Assembly (NCBI RefSeq): GCF_013408295.1
Contig: NZ_JACBYQ010000001.1
Span: 1,488,001 to 1,552,000 of the forward strand
Origin: Psychromicrobium silvestre
GTDB taxonomy: Bacteria; Actinomycetota; Actinomycetes; Actinomycetales; Micrococcaceae
DNA length: 64,000 bases
Direction: 5' to 3'
In this document: positions 35,110-48,138 of the stretch, in pieces
How the letters are laid out: each line of letters begins with the position of its first letter
Position numbering within the stretch: position 1 is the first letter of the stretch
Notes under the pieces: model-generated
Told to the model about the DNA's origin: nothing
The model's database searches: none
Seen by the model: only the letters and a program-made list of their open reading frames with translations
Translations under genes and position numbers: made by a program

Positions 35110-37293
35110 TTAGCGAGGTAGTTGGGCGGAGATATTGCCCAGGGAGGCTGCTACCGAGTGATCGGGGCTGCTCGCGCTCTCATCGTGGGCACGCAACACT
35201 ACGAGCGATCGGGATTGCACGGTCAAAGCGGCTCCGGCGGCGACCGCATCGGTCACCGGCTGGGAGCCGGCGGTATCGATCAATAGATCCCAGTGCTCCG
35301 CGTATTCGGCGACGGGCAGCGTGAACTGCACCTCGTCGTCGTGCGCATTGAAGTACAGCAGGAAGTTGGCATCGGAGATCCGTCGGCCCCGCTCATCAAC
35401 CCCGGAGATCGCGTCACCGTTGAGGAAGACCCCTACGGTGCGGCCAAAACCGTTGTCCCAATCCGCCTCGGTCATGGTGCTGCCGTCGGTGTCTAACCAG
35501 ACCAGGTCCGGCAGCCGCTCCCCTTCTCCTCGTTTGGCAGGCCGGCCATCGAAGAATCGGGAACGCCGAAAGGTGGGATGCTCATGCCGCAGGCGGCTGA
35601 GCGCTGCGGTGAATTCGATTAGCGGCTGATCGGCGGTATCCCAGTGAATCCAGGTCAGCTCGGAATCCTGGCAGTAGGCGTTGTTATTGCCGTTCTGTGT
35701 GCGTCCCAGCTCATCGCCGTGCACCAGCATCGGCACCCCTTGGGAGAGCAGCATGGTGGCAATGAAGTTGCGCTGCTGCCGAGCGCGTAAGGACAGCACG
35801 CCGCCGTCTTGCGTTGGCCCTTCCACCCCACAATTCCAGGAGCGGTTGTGCGATTCCCCATCCTTGCTGTCCTCGCCGTTGGCTTCATTGTGCTTGTCGT
35901 TATAGGCGACCAAATCAGCCAAGGTGAAGCCGTCATGGGCGGTGACAAAGTTGATTGAGGCAACCGGCCGCCGTCCAGAGTGCTCATAGAGATCGGAGGA
36001 ACCGGTAAGTCGAGACGCGAACTCCCCTAGAGTTGAGGGTTCTCCTCGCCAGAAGTCTCGCACCGTGTCCCGGTACTTACCGTTCCATTCGGTCCACTGC
36101 GGCGGGAAATTGCCAACCTGATAGCCGCCGGGGCCCACATCCCAGGGCTCGGCAATGAGCTTGACCTGGGAGACCACCGGATCCTGCTGAATGAGCTCGA
36201 AGAAGGTGGAGAGCTTGTCCACGTCGTAGAACTCACGGGCCAGAGTGGATGCCAGGTCGAAGCGGAAACCGTCCACGTGCATTTCGGTCACCCAATAGCG
36301 CAGCGAGTCCATTAGCAGTTGCAGGGAGTGCGGATTGCGGACATTGAGCGAATTTCCGGTACCGGTGTAGTCCATGTAGTACTGCTGATCGTTATCCACC
36401 AGCCGGTAATAAGCCGCATTATCAATGCCACGGAAGCTCAGGGTGGGGCCCATCTGGTTCCCCTCGGCCGTGTGGTTATAGACCACGTCGAGAATCACCT
36501 CGATGCCCGCCCGGTGCAGCGCCCGCACCATGGCCTTGAAGTCCTGCACCTGCTGACCCTGGTCACCGGTGGAGCTGTAGGTGTTCTGTGGGGCGAAGAA
36601 GCCAATCGTGTTGTAGCCCCAGTAGTTGCTCAACCCCTTCTCCAGCAACACATTGTCCTGAACAAACTGGTGCACCGGCATGAGCTCGATGGCGGTCACC
36701 CCGAGCTTCTTCAGGTGCGCGATCACGGCGGGATGGGCGACGCCGGCAAAGGTACCTCGCTGCTCTTCCGGAACCTCTGGATGCAGCCGGGTGAGGCCCT
36801 TGACGTGTGCCTCGTAGATAAATGATCGGTGGTAGGGGGTGCGGGGCGAGCGGTCACCATCCCAGTCAAAGAAGGGATTGACCACCACGCCGAGCATCAT
36901 ATGCGGCAGCGAATCCTCGTTGTTTTGTTTCGTGGGATCGGCATGATCGTAGGAGAACAGGGCGTTGTCCCAGTCAATCTGTCCGGCAACCGCCTTGGCA
37001 TAGGGATCCAGCAGCAACTTATTCGGGTTACTGCGCTGGCCCTTTGCCGGATCGTAGGCGCCTTCAACCCGGTAGCCGTACTTCTGTCCTGGTTGAACCT
37101 GGGGCAGATAGCAGTGCCAAACGTAGCCATCCACCTCGGTGAGTGGAATCCGGGTCTCGATGGGTCCTTCCGCGCTGTCCTCGATCAAGCAGAGCTGAAT
37201 GGCCTCGGCGGCTTCGCTGAAGATCGCGAAATTAGTGCCGTTGCCATCGAAGCTGGCTCCCAGTGGGTAAGCCGATCCGGGCCAAACTTCCAT
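35110..37293 (-). CDS. glgX: Glycogen debranching enzyme GlgX
   Basis: Alpha-1,6-glucosidase of family GH13, 727 residues. N-terminal CBM48 (about 5-110) starting EVWPGSAYPLGASFDGNGTN, then the catalytic barrel: DVVYNHTAEG, the nucleophile Asp in VDGFRFDLAS, the acid Glu in LIAEPWDVGPGGY, and INFVTAHDGFTLADLV. The C-terminal beta domain ends around residue 700. Removes limit-dextrin branches during glycogen breakdown. Transcribed alone, with glycogen genes presumably elsewhere. Confidence 0.96.
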   Translation of the reverse strand: MEVWPGSAYPLGASFDGNGTNFAIFSEAAEAIQLCLIEDSAEGPIETRIPLTEVDGYVWHCYLPQVQPGQKYGYRVEGAYDPAKGQRSNPNKLLLDPYAKAVAGQIDWDNALFSYDHADPTKQNNEDSLPHMMLGVVVNPFFDWDGDRSPRTPYHRSFIYEAHVKGLTRLHPEVPEEQRGTFAGVAHPAVIAHLKKLGVTAIELMPVHQFVQDNVLLEKGLSNYWGYNTIGFFAPQNTYSSTGDQGQQVQDFKAMVRALHRAGIEVILDVVYNHTAEGNQMGPTLSFRGIDNAAYYRLVDNDQQYYMDYTGTGNSLNVRNPHSLQLLMDSLRYWVTEMHVDGFRFDLASTLAREFYDVDKLSTFFELIQQDPVVSQVKLIAEPWDVGPGGYQVGNFPPQWTEWNGKYRDTVRDFWRGEPSTLGEFASRLTGSSDLYEHSGRRPVASINFVTAHDGFTLADLVAYNDKHNEANGEDSKDGESHNRSWNCGVEGPTQDGGVLSLRARQQRNFIATMLLSQGVPMLVHGDELGRTQNGNNNAYCQDSELTWIHWDTADQPLIEFTAALSRLRHEHPTFRRSRFFDGRPAKRGEGERLPDLVWLDTDGSTMTEADWDNGFGRTVGVFLNGDAISGVDERGRRISDANFLLYFNAHDDEVQFTLPVAEYAEHWDLLIDTAGSQPVTDAVAAGAALTVQSRSLVVLRAHDESASSPDHSVAASLGNISAQLPR

Positions 37294-37401
37294 GCTGCGC
37301 TCCTGTCCGCGAAGGTACGGTCTTCCTAGGGTACCGGCCCCAGCAGAGCGGCTTCCCCGGGCAAGTGCTCTCCGTTGGTAGTGCGTATCCCGCAGAGGAG
37401 C

Positions 37402-37478
37402 GTGCCGCCCAGTAGGAATTTTCGAAGGATTCGAGTGCTAGACGCCGTAAACCGCTCTAAGTTCCTACTGGGCGGCAC
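37402..37478. repeat. Palindromic intergenic element C (77 bp)
   Basis: Exact 17-bp arms GTGCCGCCCAGTAGGAA (37402-37418) and complement (37462-37478) around a 43-bp interior. It lies between glgX and the glycine riboswitch, 11 bp upstream of the predicted gcv -35 box. Only one copy in this window. The flank 37294-37401 shows nothing recognisable. Confidence 0.8.
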
Positions 37479-37489
37479 AGCACTCCAAT

Positions 37490-37519
37490 TTGTCCACCCT
37501 CCCGACCCCGTGTGAGAAT
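37490..37519 (+). promoter_or_regulatory. Predicted gcv operon promoter
   Basis: TTGTCC (37490-37495), 18 bp, GAGAAT (37514-37519). A start near 37526 would place the whole tandem glycine riboswitch in the leader. Pattern match only. Confidence 0.45.
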
Positions 37520-37547
37520 GGTCACGAACAATTGAAACGCCAGCGAT

Positions 37548-37757
37548 CCGCGGCGGGAGAGTCCTCCTGCCACTACGTAAGGCAGCAGGCGCCGTAGGAG
37601 CAAACCCTCCCCGGGAATCTCTCAGGCACCCGCACCGCCGCGGCAAGGCAACTCTGGAAAGTAGTTCCGCCCAAACCAGGACGGTGCTCACCGACGGTGC
37701 AAGCGAGGAAATCTTCGCGGAATCTCTCAGGTCCAATACAGAGCGGGGAGGAACCCA
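37548..37757 (+). promoter_or_regulatory. Tandem glycine riboswitch
   Basis: Two glycine aptamers in series. Aptamer 1 contains GGGAGAG, GGCGCCGTAGGAGCAA and GAATCTCTCAGGCA. Aptamer 2 contains ACTCTGGA, a CACCGACGGTGCAAG block and a second GAATCTCTCAGGTC, closing with ACAGAG about 37740. Both GAATCTCTCAGG blocks (37615-37626 and 37719-37730) are the core of the class. It precedes gcvP, as expected for glycine-induced expression of the cleavage system. Boundaries are approximate. Confidence 0.93.
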
Positions 37758-37792
37758 AACCCGGCACTGCTGTGCCCAAAGATTGGAGTTCC

Positions 37793-40663
<2,871 letters not shown>

Positions 40664-40672
40664 GAGCCACCC

Positions 40673-41833
40673 ATGACTCTCAAAGAAACAGCCCTACACG
40701 CCGAGCACGCCAAGCTCGGCGCCAGCTTCACCGACTTCGGCGGCTGGGATATGCCCTTGAAGTACCAGAGCGAGCTGGCCGAACACCACGCGGTCCGCCA
40801 GGGAGCCGGTCTCTTCGATCTGTCCCATATGGGCGAGATTTGGGTTCGCGGCCCACAGGCGGCAGCCTTCCTGGACTACGCCCTGGTCGGAAACCTCTCG
40901 GCCATTGCGGTCGGCAAGGCCAAGTATTCGCTGATCTGCAATCCCGACGGCGGCATTATCGATGATCTGATCAGCTACCGGCGGGCGGAGGACGTCTACC
41001 TGGTGGTACCCAATGCTGGCAATGCCGACGCTGTGTACGCCGAGTTCGTTCGGCGGGCTGCGACAGGCATCGAGGGGGGCTTCGACGTCGAACTGGACAA
41101 TGTCTCGCTGCAGACCTCGCTGATCGCCCTGCAGGGTCCCGAGGCGGAGCGCATTCTGCTCGGCCAGGTCCCCGCGGAGCAGGCTGAGGCGGTCCGTGAG
41201 CTCAAGTATTACGCGGCCACCGAGGTCACCGCCGCGGGCCTACCAATCCTCTTAGCCCGCACCGGTTACACCGGCGAAGATGGTTTTGAGCTCTACATCG
41301 ACAATTCTGAGGCTGCCCAGCTGTGGAATGCCCTGCTTAACGCGGACGACGTCGTCACCCCCTGTGGTTTGGCCAGCCGGGATTCGCTTCGGCTTGAGGC
41401 CGCAATGCCGCTCTACGGTAACGAGCTGGGCTTAGAGGGGAACCCCTTCGAAGCCGGTCTGGGCCCGGTCGTCTCGCTCCCCCCGGCTAAAACCGCCAAA
41501 GAAGGCGACTTCGTCGGCAAGGAAGCACTCGCCAAGATCAAGGCCGAACGGGCCGAAAGTCTGACCGGCAAGCGCGTACTGGTCGGCCTCAAGGGCCAGG
41601 GTCGCCGTGCCGCTCGCAGCCATTACCCGGTGCTGGCAAACGGCGAGCAGATTGGCGAGGTGACCTCCGGGCTGCCCAGCCCGACGCTCGGTTACCCGGT
41701 GGCGCTCGCCTATCTCAGCGCGGAGCACTCCGAGCCCGGAACCGAAGTCCAGGTGGACCTACGCGGCAAGGCTGAGCCGTTTACCGTCGTCGCCCTCCCC
41801 TTTTACAAACGCACTATTAAGGCTGAAAAATGA
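40673..41833 (+). CDS. gcvT: Aminomethyltransferase, T-protein
   Basis: Transfers the methylene unit from GcvH-bound aminomethyl to tetrahydrofolate, releasing ammonia. 386 residues. DLSHMGEIWVRGPQAAAFLDY near the N-terminus, ARTGYTGEDGFELY in the middle and CGLASRDSLRLEAAMPLYGNEL match the family. Nine bases after gcvP; the gcvH ATG overlaps its stop. Confidence 0.97.
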   Translation: MTLKETALHAEHAKLGASFTDFGGWDMPLKYQSELAEHHAVRQGAGLFDLSHMGEIWVRGPQAAAFLDYALVGNLSAIAVGKAKYSLICNPDGGIIDDLISYRRAEDVYLVVPNAGNADAVYAEFVRRAATGIEGGFDVELDNVSLQTSLIALQGPEAERILLGQVPAEQAEAVRELKYYAATEVTAAGLPILLARTGYTGEDGFELYIDNSEAAQLWNALLNADDVVTPCGLASRDSLRLEAAMPLYGNELGLEGNPFEAGLGPVVSLPPAKTAKEGDFVGKEALAKIKAERAESLTGKRVLVGLKGQGRRAARSHYPVLANGEQIGEVTSGLPSPTLGYPVALAYLSAEHSEPGTEVQVDLRGKAEPFTVVALPFYKRTIKAEK

Positions 41834-42213
41834 CCAAAGTTGTTCCTGAACTGCGCTATTCCGCCGAGCACGAGTGGGTGGCCGCCGATGGCTCCGGCCC
41901 GGTTATCGTCGGGGTGAGCGCGGTAGCCGCCGAAGCCCTGGGCGATATTGTTTACCTCGATCTGCCCGAGGTGGGCAGCAGCATCACCTCCGGTCAGAGC
42001 TGTGGCGAGATCGAGTCCACCAAATCGGTTTCCGATCTCTACGCCCCGGTCAGTGGTGAGATCACCGAGGTGAACACCGACGCCGTCGGCAATCCCGCCG
42101 TGGTGAACCAGGATCCTTACGGCGCTGGCTGGCTCTTCAAGGTGAGCGTGAGCGAAGAGGGCCCGCTGCTGAGCGCCGCCGAGTACGCCGAAAAGAACGG
42201 GGCAGAGCTGTGA
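41830..42213 (+). CDS. gcvH: Glycine cleavage system H protein
   Basis: Lipoyl carrier shuttling the aminomethyl group among P, T and L proteins, 127 residues. The lipoylated Lys is in [16 protein letters not shown] (about residue 65). ATGA overlap with gcvT and GTGA overlap with glyA. No L-protein gene is in the window; the shared dihydrolipoamide dehydrogenase is presumably elsewhere. Confidence 0.97.
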   Translation: MTKVVPELRYSAEHEWVAADGSGPVIVGVSAVAAEALGDIVYLDLPEVGSSITSGQSCGEIESTKSVSDLYAPVSGEITEVNTDAVGNPAVVNQDPYGAGWLFKVSVSEEGPLLSAAEYAEKNGAEL

Positions 42214-43502
42214 GCCAAACTATTGAACACCTGAACGGCACGCTGGCTCAGCTCGATCCGGAGATCGCTGCCAAGCTCGACGATGAGCTGTCCCGGCAGC
42301 GGCACGGCCTGGAGATGATCGCTTCCGAGAATCACACCTCGGTTGCCGTGATGCAGGCGCAGGGTTCGGTGCTGACTAATAAGTACGCCGAGGGTTACCC
42401 GGGCCGCCGCTACTATGGCGGCTGCGAGCATGTTGACGTGGTGGAGCAGCTGGCCATCGACCGGGTCAAGGCACTGTTCGGTGCCGCTTACGCGAACGTG
42501 CAGCCGCATTCCGGCGCGCAGGCCAATGCCTCGGCGATGCACGCGCTGATCAAGCCGGGCGACACCATTATGGGCCTGAACCTGGCGCATGGCGGTCACC
42601 TGACCCACGGCATGCGGATCAATTTCTCCGGCAAGCTCTACAACGTCATCCCCTACCAGGTCCGCGAGGACGATCACCGGATCGATATGGCCGAGGTCGA
42701 GCGCCTGGCACTCGAGCACAAGCCGGCACTGATCGTGGCAGGCTGGTCGGCTTATGCCCGGCAGTTGGACTTCGCCGAGTTCCGCCGGATCGCCGATCTG
42801 GTGGGCGCGTACCTGATGGTGGATATGGCGCACTTCGCCGGGCTTGTGGCCGCCGGGCTGCATCCTTCCCCGGTGCCGCACGCACACGTCACCACTTCCA
42901 CCACGCACAAGACCCTGGCCGGTCCGCGCGGCGGCATTATTCTGAGCAACGATGCCGATATTGCCAAGAAGCTCAACTCGGCGGTCTTCCCCGGCCAGCA
43001 GGGCGGCCCGCTGGAGCACGTCATTGCGGGCAAGGCTGTTGCCTTCAAGATCGCCGCCTCCGAGGAATTCAAGGAGCGGCAACAGCGGGTGCTTGAAGGC
43101 GCGCGCATTCTGGCTGAGCGACTGGTTCAGGACGACGTCAAGGCCAAGGGCATCTCCGTGGTGACCGGTGGCACCGATGTGCACCTGGTGCTGGTTGATC
43201 TTCGTGATTCCGAGCTGGACGGCCAGCAGGCCGAGGATCGACTGGCGCAGATCGATGTCACGGTGAACCGGAATGCGGTGCCCTTCGATCCGCGTCCGCC
43301 GATGGTCACCTCCGGGCTGCGGATCGGCACTCCTGCTTTAGCGAGCCGGGGCTTTGAGACCGCGGCCTTCACCGAAATCGCGGACATCATCGCCGAGGCG
43401 TTGATCGCGGAGGCGGACGCCGATCTGAGTTCCCTGGCACAGCGCGTGCAGGCACTGGCCGAGGCACATCCGCTCTACCCGGACGTTGCTCCGCTCAGCT
43501 AG
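42210..43502 (+). CDS. glyA: Serine hydroxymethyltransferase
   Basis: PLP enzyme interconverting glycine plus methylene-THF and serine. 430 residues. Landmarks: [50 protein letters not shown], and the PLP Lys in [17 protein letters not shown]. Together with GcvPTH it turns two glycines into one serine. GTG start within the gcvH stop. Confidence 0.98.
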   Translation: MSQTIEHLNGTLAQLDPEIAAKLDDELSRQRHGLEMIASENHTSVAVMQAQGSVLTNKYAEGYPGRRYYGGCEHVDVVEQLAIDRVKALFGAAYANVQPHSGAQANASAMHALIKPGDTIMGLNLAHGGHLTHGMRINFSGKLYNVIPYQVREDDHRIDMAEVERLALEHKPALIVAGWSAYARQLDFAEFRRIADLVGAYLMVDMAHFAGLVAAGLHPSPVPHAHVTTSTTHKTLAGPRGGIILSNDADIAKKLNSAVFPGQQGGPLEHVIAGKAVAFKIAASEEFKERQQRVLEGARILAERLVQDDVKAKGISVVTGGTDVHLVLVDLRDSELDGQQAEDRLAQIDVTVNRNAVPFDPRPPMVTSGLRIGTPALASRGFETAAFTEIADIIAEALIAEADADLSSLAQRVQALAEAHPLYPDVAPLS

Positions 43503-43542
43503 GTTCCACCAAAGTTCCACCGACCTCAAACCTCGAACGACT

Positions 43543-43618
43543 TCGCGATAGTCCTTTGACCTGGCGATAGCCCACTGCATCGCCAGTGGGCTATCGCGAA
43601 GTCGTTGGGCTATCGCGA
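43543..43618. repeat. Family D palindromic intergenic element, copy 1 (76 bp)
   Basis: TCGCGATAG at one end and CTATCGCGA at the other, with internal copies of the same motif (GGCGATAGCCCACTG and CAGTGGGCTATCGCGAAG) that can pair in more than one register. Located between glyA and sdaA on the same strand. A copy of identical length lies at 53971. Confidence 0.85.
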
Positions 43619-43651
43619 GGCATTAACACCAGACAGGACTAGGATCAAACT

Positions 43652-45070
43652 GTGGCTATAGGGGTTTTCGACCTTTTTAAGGTCGGCATCGGACCGTCGA
43701 GCTCTCATACGGTCGGACCGATGCGCGCCGCAGCGGTTTTCGTCGAAGAATTGCGTACCGAAGGCTGCCTCGATCGGGTCGCTTCGATCAAAGTTGATCT
43801 CTACGGTTCACTCGCGGCCACCGGGCGGGGGCACGGCACCATGACCGCCGTGCTGCTCGGCCTGGAGGGCTACTACCCCGATCTGATCCTGCCCGAGGAA
43901 GTAGAGAGCAGGCTAGCCGTAATGGCGGAAAGCGGCAGCATTCAGCTCGCGGGGACGAAGCCGCTGAGCTACGCCGTGGACGATATGATCCTGCACCCGC
44001 TCACCGTGCTCGACCGGCACACCAATGGGATGAAATTCGCGGTCTCGGACGAAGCCGGTGAACTGCTCCACGAGGCTACCTTCTACTCGGTAGGCGGCGG
44101 CTTTATCGTCCGCGAGGGGGAGGAAGATGCGGCGCTGCAAGAGCTCGATGAAACGCATCGAGGGCTGCCCTTGCCCTTCCGCACCGCTGCAGAACTGCTG
44201 AAGCATTGCTCCGATCGCGGCCTGCGATTCTCCGAGGTGATGCTGATCAACGAACTCGATACCCTTAAGGCAGACGGCGTCCAGCGTTCCGAAGAAGAGG
44301 TCCGGGCGGGCCTCAAGCACATCTGGTCGGTGATGGAGGGCTGCGTCGAATCCAGCCTGCATCGCGAAGGCTTGCTGCCCGGCGGACTCAAGGTACGCCG
44401 TCGTGCCCCCGATTGGCATGACCGGCTACTCAAGGAGGACAAGGACCGGGACCCCAAGTACTGGCAGGAGTGGGTCAACCTGATCGCCTTGGCGGTCAAC
44501 GAGGAGAACGCCTCCGGTGGCCGAGTGGTGACCGCGCCCACCAACGGTGCGGCGGGGATCATTCCCGCGGTGCTCTACTACGCGCTCAACTACGCTCCGG
44601 GGATGGAGAATGCCAGCCAGGAGGATAAGGACGACGTGGTGGTGCGTTTCCTCTTGGCGGCCGGCGCCGTCGGGGTGCTGTACAAGGAGCAGGCCTCCAT
44701 TTCCGGTGCCGAGGTTGGCTGTCAGGGCGAGGTGGGTTCGGCGTCGTCAATGGCTGCTGCCGGGCTGGCCGAGGTGATGGGTGGCTCTCCGGCTCAGGTG
44801 GAGAACGCCGCCGAGATCGCGATGGAACACAATCTTGGGCTGACCTGCGATCCAATCGGTGGCTTGGTTCAGGTGCCCTGCATCGAGCGCAACGCGATTG
44901 CCGCGGCGAAGGCGATCAACGCCACCAAGATGGCCCTCTGGGGCGACGGCGAACACCGCGTCTCACTGGATGAAGTGATCGTGACTATGCGGGAAACCGG
45001 TAAGGATATGAGCAATAAGTACAAGGAAACCGCGATGGGCGGCCTGGCCGTCAACGTGGTGGAGTGCTAA
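43652..45070 (+). CDS. sdaA: L-serine ammonia-lyase (L-serine dehydratase)
   Basis: Iron-sulfur enzyme converting serine to pyruvate and ammonia, 472 residues, one-chain type. GTG start; [12 protein letters not shown] is the N-terminal signature, and the alpha region holds [33 protein letters not shown] and [19 protein letters not shown] with Cys ligands for the 4Fe-4S cluster, plus a late Cys at the very C-terminus (VVEC). Follows glyA across family D copy 1, completing glycine to pyruvate catabolism. Its stop overlaps that of the convergent HAD gene by 4 bp. Confidence 0.97.
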   Translation: MAIGVFDLFKVGIGPSSSHTVGPMRAAAVFVEELRTEGCLDRVASIKVDLYGSLAATGRGHGTMTAVLLGLEGYYPDLILPEEVESRLAVMAESGSIQLAGTKPLSYAVDDMILHPLTVLDRHTNGMKFAVSDEAGELLHEATFYSVGGGFIVREGEEDAALQELDETHRGLPLPFRTAAELLKHCSDRGLRFSEVMLINELDTLKADGVQRSEEEVRAGLKHIWSVMEGCVESSLHREGLLPGGLKVRRRAPDWHDRLLKEDKDRDPKYWQEWVNLIALAVNEENASGGRVVTAPTNGAAGIIPAVLYYALNYAPGMENASQEDKDDVVVRFLLAAGAVGVLYKEQASISGAEVGCQGEVGSASSMAAAGLAEVMGGSPAQVENAAEIAMEHNLGLTCDPIGGLVQVPCIERNAIAAAKAINATKMALWGDGEHRVSLDEVIVTMRETGKDMSNKYKETAMGGLAVNVVEC

Positions 45071-45711
45071 TTTCGGGCTGAGTCAGCCGTGACGGCGTCG
45101 AGCTGCTGCCGGTAGCGAGCGGCGTCTTGGAACACCTCGGCCCTCCAGCCAAAGTCCAGCGCCGCTTGCACATTCTTAACCTTGTCATCGGTGAAAAAGA
45201 CCTGCTCACGCGGCACCCGCAACCCTAGAACAGCCTGGATTTCCCGATGCGCCGCCAGGTAGGCCGCCGGATCTGGTTTGCGCAGCCCGTAGTTATAACT
45301 ATTGAGCACCCCGGCGAAAAGTCCGTCGATACCGAGCCGCACCAGTTCCTCGGGCACCCGATCGGTGCCATTGGTGAAGAGGAAAACCGGCACTTCCGGC
45401 AACTCCTCGATCAACTGAGTCATCTCAGGATCGGCTTTACCCACGTTATCCCGCCAGCGCTGGAAACTCGCCGCAACATCGGCCCCGTTGCGGGTACCTG
45501 CGCGAAGCTCCGCTTCGATCCGGTCCTCCCACTGGCGCCGATTGAAGCCACCGACCACGGCGCGATCAAGGTCGCCCGACTCCATCACCAGCTCCCAAAG
45601 GGTCCCGGCTGGCAAGCCTAGCTCCGCTTCGATCTGGGCATCTAGCTCCAGGGAATCGAAATGCCGGATCACTCCATCCAGGTCAAAGACCAAGACCAAT
45701 TCGAGCCCCAT
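45067..45711 (-). CDS. HAD family hydrolase
   Basis: Haloacid-dehalogenase-type phosphatase of about 214 residues. Motif [13 protein letters not shown] with the nucleophile Asp, motif II FLFTNGT, motif III Lys in [11 protein letters not shown], motif [18 protein letters not shown]1 cap with helices is implied by the spacing. ATG overlaps the nnrD stop as TGATG, so it is coupled to NAD(P)HX repair; substrate unknown. Confidence 0.9.
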   Translation of the reverse strand: MGLELVLVFDLDGVIRHFDSLELDAQIEAELGLPAGTLWELVMESGDLDRAVVGGFNRRQWEDRIEAELRAGTRNGADVAASFQRWRDNVGKADPEMTQLIEELPEVPVFLFTNGTDRVPEELVRLGIDGLFAGVLNSYNYGLRKPDPAAYLAAHREIQAVLGLRVPREQVFFTDDKVKNVQAALDFGWRAEVFQDAARYRQQLDAVTADSARN

Positions 45712-47171
45712 CAATCAATGCCCTCGAAAAGCTCCCGCAGCACCTGTGGCACCGCCTCGGCAATGCCGCTCGCCGTCATCGGCCCACCTCCTGAGGCCAG
45801 TACCCCGGCCCGGCCGTGCACGCTGGCAGCCATCGCAGCCGCAAGCGGCGGTGCAACCCCGGCCGCGAGCAGCGCACCCAGAATGCCCGCCAAGACATCC
45901 CCGCTGCCCGCCGTCGCCAACCAAGGCGTACCCTCGGACTGGCTGTGCACCTCGCCCTGCGGACTCACCACCACGATGGTTGCGCCCTTGAGCAGCACGG
46001 TTGCCCCGGTTAGCTGGGCGGCCAGTCGGGCATGTTCTAGGGCGGAGCGTTCGACGTCGGCGCGTACGGTTGGGTGCCCTCGGCGGCTTAGCAGCGCGGC
46101 CAGTTCGCCAGCGTGGGGTGTGATCACCACCTGCGGGCCAACCCGCTCCGGCAGCAGCGGAAGCGCACCGGCGTCGGCAAGCACAGGAAGCCCGGAATTG
46201 ATCGCATCCAGGCAACGGCGTTCCTGCTCAGCATCGTCGGAGACTCCGGGGCCAACCAGCCAGGCCTGCACCCGGTTCGCAGCTACCGTGGAGGCACCGG
46301 GCACCACCTCGGGAGGCAAGCCTCCGGCCCTCAGGGTAGCCGGTCCTAGATACCTGATCATCGCCGTTCCGGCCGCGAGCGCACCGTGAAGAGCCAACTG
46401 CGCCGCGCCTGGATACGCCGTGGATCCTGCGACCACGCCGAGCACTCCCCGGGAATACTTATGGTCGCTCCTGCCGGGGCGCGGCCAATGCCTGAGTAGA
46501 TCGTCCTGATCCAGGCGTTCCAATGCGGCGGCTGGCAAACTCAGGTCCAAGTCCACGTAGCTAATGTCTCCGGCAAATCCCTCGCCGGGAGGCAACAACA
46601 GCCCAGCCTTGATACCGCCGAAGGTTACTGTTTCGATAGCGCTCAGCACCACTCCGGAGACCTCTCCGGTATCGGCGTTAACCCCGCTAGGTAGATCGCA
46701 GGCGATCACCTGGAGCCCGCCTATCTCGCAGAGTGCGGCCACCAAATCGGCTACCGCATCCCGCAAGCCACCACGGGCTCCGGTGCCCAGCAATCCATCG
46801 ACCACCAAATCAGCCTGAGCTACCAAGGAGGCGCTGTCCCGGACACCACGTTCAGCCAGCCGCACCACGGTCCCGCCAGCCGCTTGAAAGGCAGCGAAAG
46901 CTGGGCCGTGCACTCGCTCCGAGCCGAGCACCGCCGTCGTCCGCACTCCCCTGCGGCTCAGTAACTCCCCGGCGTACAGCGCATCCGCCCCGTTATTGCC
47001 GGGGCCGATCAGCAAGGCTACGGAGCTTCCATACACTCGGCCGGAAGTCCTCAGCCGCCATAGAACCGCATTTGCCAGGCCATAGGCGGCACGAGCCATC
47101 AGATCGACGCCCGCCTCCAAGAGAGGTTTCTCCGCAGCCTGGACCGCAGTCCCGGTGTAGGCGGAGATCAT
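45711..47171 (-). CDS. nnr: Bifunctional NAD(P)H-hydrate epimerase / ADP-dependent dehydratase
   Basis: Repairs hydrated NADH/NADPH. 486 residues. N-terminal YjeF epimerase domain (about 1-205) with LIGPGNNGADALYAGELL, DLVVDGLLGTG and CDLPSGVNADTGEV; C-terminal ribokinase-like dehydratase (about 220-480) with SDHKYSRGVLGVVAGS, VITPHAGELAALL, LLKGATIVV and TAGSGDVLAGILGALLAAG. Downstream of acpS by a few bases; typical fused form. Confidence 0.96.
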   Translation of the reverse strand: MISAYTGTAVQAAEKPLLEAGVDLMARAAYGLANAVLWRLRTSGRVYGSSVALLIGPGNNGADALYAGELLSRRGVRTTAVLGSERVHGPAFAAFQAAGGTVVRLAERGVRDSASLVAQADLVVDGLLGTGARGGLRDAVADLVAALCEIGGLQVIACDLPSGVNADTGEVSGVVLSAIETVTFGGIKAGLLLPPGEGFAGDISYVDLDLSLPAAALERLDQDDLLRHWPRPGRSDHKYSRGVLGVVAGSTAYPGAAQLALHGALAAGTAMIRYLGPATLRAGGLPPEVVPGASTVAANRVQAWLVGPGVSDDAEQERRCLDAINSGLPVLADAGALPLLPERVGPQVVITPHAGELAALLSRRGHPTVRADVERSALEHARLAAQLTGATVLLKGATIVVVSPQGEVHSQSEGTPWLATAGSGDVLAGILGALLAAGVAPPLAAAMAASVHGRAGVLASGGGPMTASGIAEAVPQVLRELFEGID

Positions 47172-47173
47172 GT

Positions 47174-47521
47174 TTAGCTCTCGCCGATCACAAAGGCTGT
47201 TGAAATGCCGCCATCATGGCTCATCGAAAGGTGCCAGCGCTTCACTCCACGGGATTCGGCGACAGCGGCGACGGTTCCCTTGACCTGTACGGTGGGGCCA
47301 TTCTCGTCCAAGCCAATCCAGCAATCCTGCCAGTTCATTCCGGCCGGGGCACCCAGAACCTTGGCCACCGCCTCCTTGGCGGCAAATCTGGCCGCCAAGG
47401 AGCGGGTGTGCAGGCCACGTTCGGCCGGCACGAAAAGCCGATCCCGCAGCCCCGGGGTCCGCGCCAGTTGACGTCCGAACCGCTCCACGTCCACCACATC
47501 GATGCCAATGCCGATAATCAT
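47174..47521 (-). CDS. acpS: Holo-[acyl-carrier-protein] synthase
   Basis: Phosphopantetheinyl transferase activating ACP, 115 residues. [12 protein letters not shown] carries the Mg-binding Asp; [14 protein letters not shown] carries the Glu-Ala-x3-Lys motif; [15 protein letters not shown] closes the fold. Two bases from nnr, so co-transcribed. Confidence 0.96.
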   Translation of the reverse strand: MIIGIGIDVVDVERFGRQLARTPGLRDRLFVPAERGLHTRSLAARFAAKEAVAKVLGAPAGMNWQDCWIGLDENGPTVQVKGTVAAVAESRGVKRWHLSMSHDGGISTAFVIGES

Positions 47522-47547
47522 GGTTTCAGTCTAACGATCCTGCCTCG

Positions 47548-48138
47548 CTACGAGGCGGGAGTCTGCTCTTCAGCTTCCCAGCTTGCCAAGGTCTCAGCAT
47601 GATTCGGGGTGAAGATATCTTCGCTGACCGAACGAGTCACGCAGAAGAACTCCAAATCACCATGCGCGTAGAGAGTCTCATTCTCATGCGCGATGATCTG
47701 CTCGGCACTGAGCACGGGTGAATCCACCGTGCTGTGGGCGTCCTCAAGCAGGGTGACCTGGAAATCACGTCCGACGGCGGCCCGCACCGCGGTATCTATG
47801 CAATACTCGCTCTGCATGCCACAAATCACCAGGTGCTCAATCCTTCGCTCTTTCAGGAATGGGGCGAGCAAGGTACGGGTGAAGAGGTTGTTATTCGCCT
47901 TATCGATGGTCACCGAACCGGCGGGCTGAGGCAATTCATCGAAGACCTCGAAGCCGGGACCGCTTCCACCGGCCACATCCTTGTCTCGGATGAAGATCAC
48001 CTGGGCTCCGGCGTCGGACGCTTTCTCGATGGCCAGCTTAATATTGCCGATCACCGCGTCCTTATTAGCCAGTTCTCCCGCATAGCTGCCGTTCACCATG
48101 TCCTGCTGGACATCAATGACTATAAGCGCCTGCGTCAT
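47548..48138 (-). CDS. Cysteine hydrolase, isochorismatase family
   Basis: Hydrolase of about 196 residues with the Asp-Lys-Cys triad: Asp in ALIVIDVQQDMVNG, Lys near KANNN, nucleophile Cys in VICGMQSEYCIDTAVR. The pattern fits nicotinamidase or other amide hydrolases without fixing the substrate. ATG overlaps the glmS stop as TGATG, so it is read with glmS. Confidence 0.9.
   Translation of the reverse strand: MTQALIVIDVQQDMVNGSYAGELANKDAVIGNIKLAIEKASDAGAQVIFIRDKDVAGGSGPGFEVFDELPQPAGSVTIDKANNNLFTRTLLAPFLKERRIEHLVICGMQSEYCIDTAVRAAVGRDFQVTLLEDAHSTVDSPVLSAEQIIAHENETLYAHGDLEFFCVTRSVSEDIFTPNHAETLASWEAEEQTPAS

Noticed and set aside
37697-37792. Upstream extension of gcvP
   Set aside because: The codons fall inside the second glycine aptamer and the expression-leader region; GGAG precedes the GTG at 37793.
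42117-43184. Minus-strand frame of 355 codons opposite glyA
   Set aside because: Antisense to serine hydroxymethyltransferase with the intact PLP-Lys motif.
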